Assembly (NCBI RefSeq): GCF_013087525.1
Contig: NZ_JABFCS010000001.1
Location: 1,426,001 to 1,490,000 of the forward strand
Direction: 5' to 3'
Length of the DNA: 64,000 bases
Source: Ramlibacter montanisoli
Lineage (GTDB): Bacteria; Pseudomonadota; Gammaproteobacteria; Burkholderiales; Burkholderiaceae_C
Under the pieces are notes generated by a model. That model did no database searches. It saw only the letters and a list, made by a program, of their open reading frames with translations, and was not told the origin of the DNA. Of this stretch, positions 62,830 to 64,000 are shown piece after piece; positions within the stretch are counted from its first letter, which is position 1; each line of letters opens with the position of its first letter. The position numbers were made by a program, and so were the translations under genes.

Positions 62830-64000
62830 TCAGGCCGAAGGCAGCTTGTAATCCTTCAACTGCTCCCGCAGCCGCGTCTTGAGCATCTTGCCCGTCGCGC
62901 CGAGCGGGATGCTCTCGACGAACACCACGTCGTCCGGGACCTGCCACTTGGCGATCTTGCCTTCGTAGAACTTCAGCAACTCCTCGCGCGTGACCTGCGC
63001 GCCCGGCTTCTTCACCACCGCCACGATCGGGCGCTCGTCCCACTTGGGGTGGCGCATGCCGACGCAGGCGGCCATCTGGATGGCGGGGTGCGCCATCGCG
63101 ATGTTCTCGATGTCGATCGAGGAGATCCACTCGCCGCCGGACTTGATCACGTCCTTGCTGCGGTCGGTGATCTGCATGTAGCCGTCGGCGTCGATGGTGG
63201 CGACGTCGCCGGTCGGGAACCAGCCCACGCCGTGGGCGTCCTTCACCAGCGGGTCGCCGCCCTCGCCCTTGAAGTACTCGCGCACCACCCACGGGCCCTT
63301 GACGTACAGGTCGCCGAAGGTCTTGCCGTCCCAGGGCAGTTCCTCGCCCTTGTCGCCGACGATCTTCATGTCGACGCCGTAGATCGCGCGGCCCTGCTTC
63401 ATGCGGATCTTCATCTGCTCCTCGGGCGCCATCGTGCGGTGCTTGTTCTTCAGCGTGCACAGCGTGCCCAGCGGGCTCATCTCGGTCATGCCCCACGCAT
63501 GCAGCACCTCGACGCCGTATTCCTCGCGGAAGGCATCGATCATCGCCGGCGGGCAGGCGGAGCCGCCGATCACCGTGCGCTGCAGGGAGGAGAAGCGCAG
63601 CCCACCGGGCTTCATGTGGCCCAGGAGCATCTGCCACACCGTCGGCACGCCGGCGGCATAGGTGACCTGCTCCGCCTCGATCAGTTCATAGATCGACTTG
63701 CCGTCCATGGCCCCACCCGGGAACACCAGCTTGCAGCCGGTCAGCGCCGCCGAATACGGGATGCCCCAGGCGTTGACGTGGAACATGGGCACCACCGGCA
63801 GCACGGCGTCGCGCGCCGACAGGCCCATCACGTCCGGCAGCGCCGCCGCATAGGCGTGCAGCGTCGTCGAGCGGTGGCTGTACAGGGCCGCCTTCGGGTG
63901 CCCCGTGGTGCCGCTCGTGTAGCACATGCTGGAGGCGGAGTTCTCGTCGAAGCTGGGCCAGTGGTAGCTGGCAGGCTGGCCGGCGATCCACTCCTCGTAG
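62830..64000 (-). CDS. AMP-forming fatty-acyl/short-chain acyl-CoA ligase (N-terminus outside window)
   Basis: The C-terminal 390 residues of an adenylate-forming ligase. P-loop [44 protein letters not shown] and the C-terminal Lys motif [13 protein letters not shown] are intact. Similarity in style is to medium-chain or 3-methylmercaptopropionyl-CoA (DmdB-type) ligases. The open frame continues past 64000 ([17 protein letters not shown]), so the start is not seen. It would activate a carboxylic acid for the beta-oxidation block downstream. Confidence 0.9.
   Translation of the reverse strand, partial: YEEWIAGQPASYHWPSFDENSASSMCYTSGTTGHPKAALYSHRSTTLHAYAAALPDVMGLSARDAVLPVVPMFHVNAWGIPYSAALTGCKLVFPGGAMDGKSIYELIEAEQVTYAAGVPTVWQMLLGHMKPGGLRFSSLQRTVIGGSACPPAMIDAFREEYGVEVLHAWGMTEMSPLGTLCTLKNKHRTMAPEEQMKIRMKQGRAIYGVDMKIVGDKGEELPWDGKTFGDLYVKGPWVVREYFKGEGGDPLVKDAHGVGWFPTGDVATIDADGYMQITDRSKDVIKSGGEWISSIDIENIAMAHPAIQMAACVGMRHPKWDERPIVAVVKKPGAQVTREELLKFYEGKIAKWQVPDDVVFVESIPLGATGKMLKTRLREQLKDYKLPSA

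Overview
The window is GC-rich, densely coded DNA with almost no intergenic space. Gene content (CbpA/CbpM, single-[4Fe-4S]-type FNR, class-I-like PHA synthase with phasin, ygfZ/mltG/tmk/holB/pilZ/tatD order, TRAP and Liv-type transporters) points to a betaproteobacterium of the Burkholderiales, most like Comamonadaceae (Ramlibacter/Variovorax type). That assignment is inference from gene order and protein style; no 16S or tRNA gene was seen here.

Region 1 (about 0-21.8 kb) looks like a low-oxygen/stress island built around an FNR-family regulator (1979-2770). It holds a universal stress protein, a lone receiver protein, CbpA/CbpM, a ribosome-hibernation factor, a DeoA-like phosphorylase with PRPP synthetase, a phosphoribosyltransferase with a DHH phosphoesterase, a MacB-like export system, a PHA synthase with a phasin-like protein, a DksA-like protein and an acyl-CoA ligase/acetyltransferase fusion. 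Eight FNR-type dyads (TTGAN-N4-NTCAA or close) sit in its promoters. At five genes the dyad centre lies 40.5-42.5 nt upstream of the start codon, which also has no Shine-Dalgarno. This is the geometry expected if FNR acts at -41.5 and the mRNAs are leaderless. It is the most interesting signal in the window.

Region 2 (21.8-26.4 kb) is a gluconate-type sugar-acid locus: LacI-family regulator, two near-identical operators, gluconokinase and a DctQ-DctM-DctP TRAP transporter. Region 3 (26.4-36 kb) is mostly housekeeping: RlmN-like methylase, ankyrin protein, tatD, PilZ, holB, tmk, mltG, ygfZ, an O-antigen-ligase-like membrane protein and a thioesterase-GNAT fusion. Region 4 (36-46.5 kb) is mixed: hydrolase, iron alcohol dehydrogenase, patatin, a Ser/Thr kinase paired with a cyclase-like/PEGA membrane protein, Tex and Ogt. 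Region 5 (46.5-64 kb, all minus strand) is a fatty-acid/acyl-CoA catabolism block: GST-like protein, two acyl-CoA dehydrogenases, reductase, thioesterase, SDR, thiolase, FadB/J-like bifunctional enzyme, Liv-type ABC transporter and an acyl-CoA ligase that runs off the window end.

About 21 genes, including essential ones (holB, tmk), are broken by one- or two-base indels, most often a lost base in a C/G run. I read these as sequencing or assembly errors, not real pseudogenes, and give each such gene as one feature with the suspected frameshift position.
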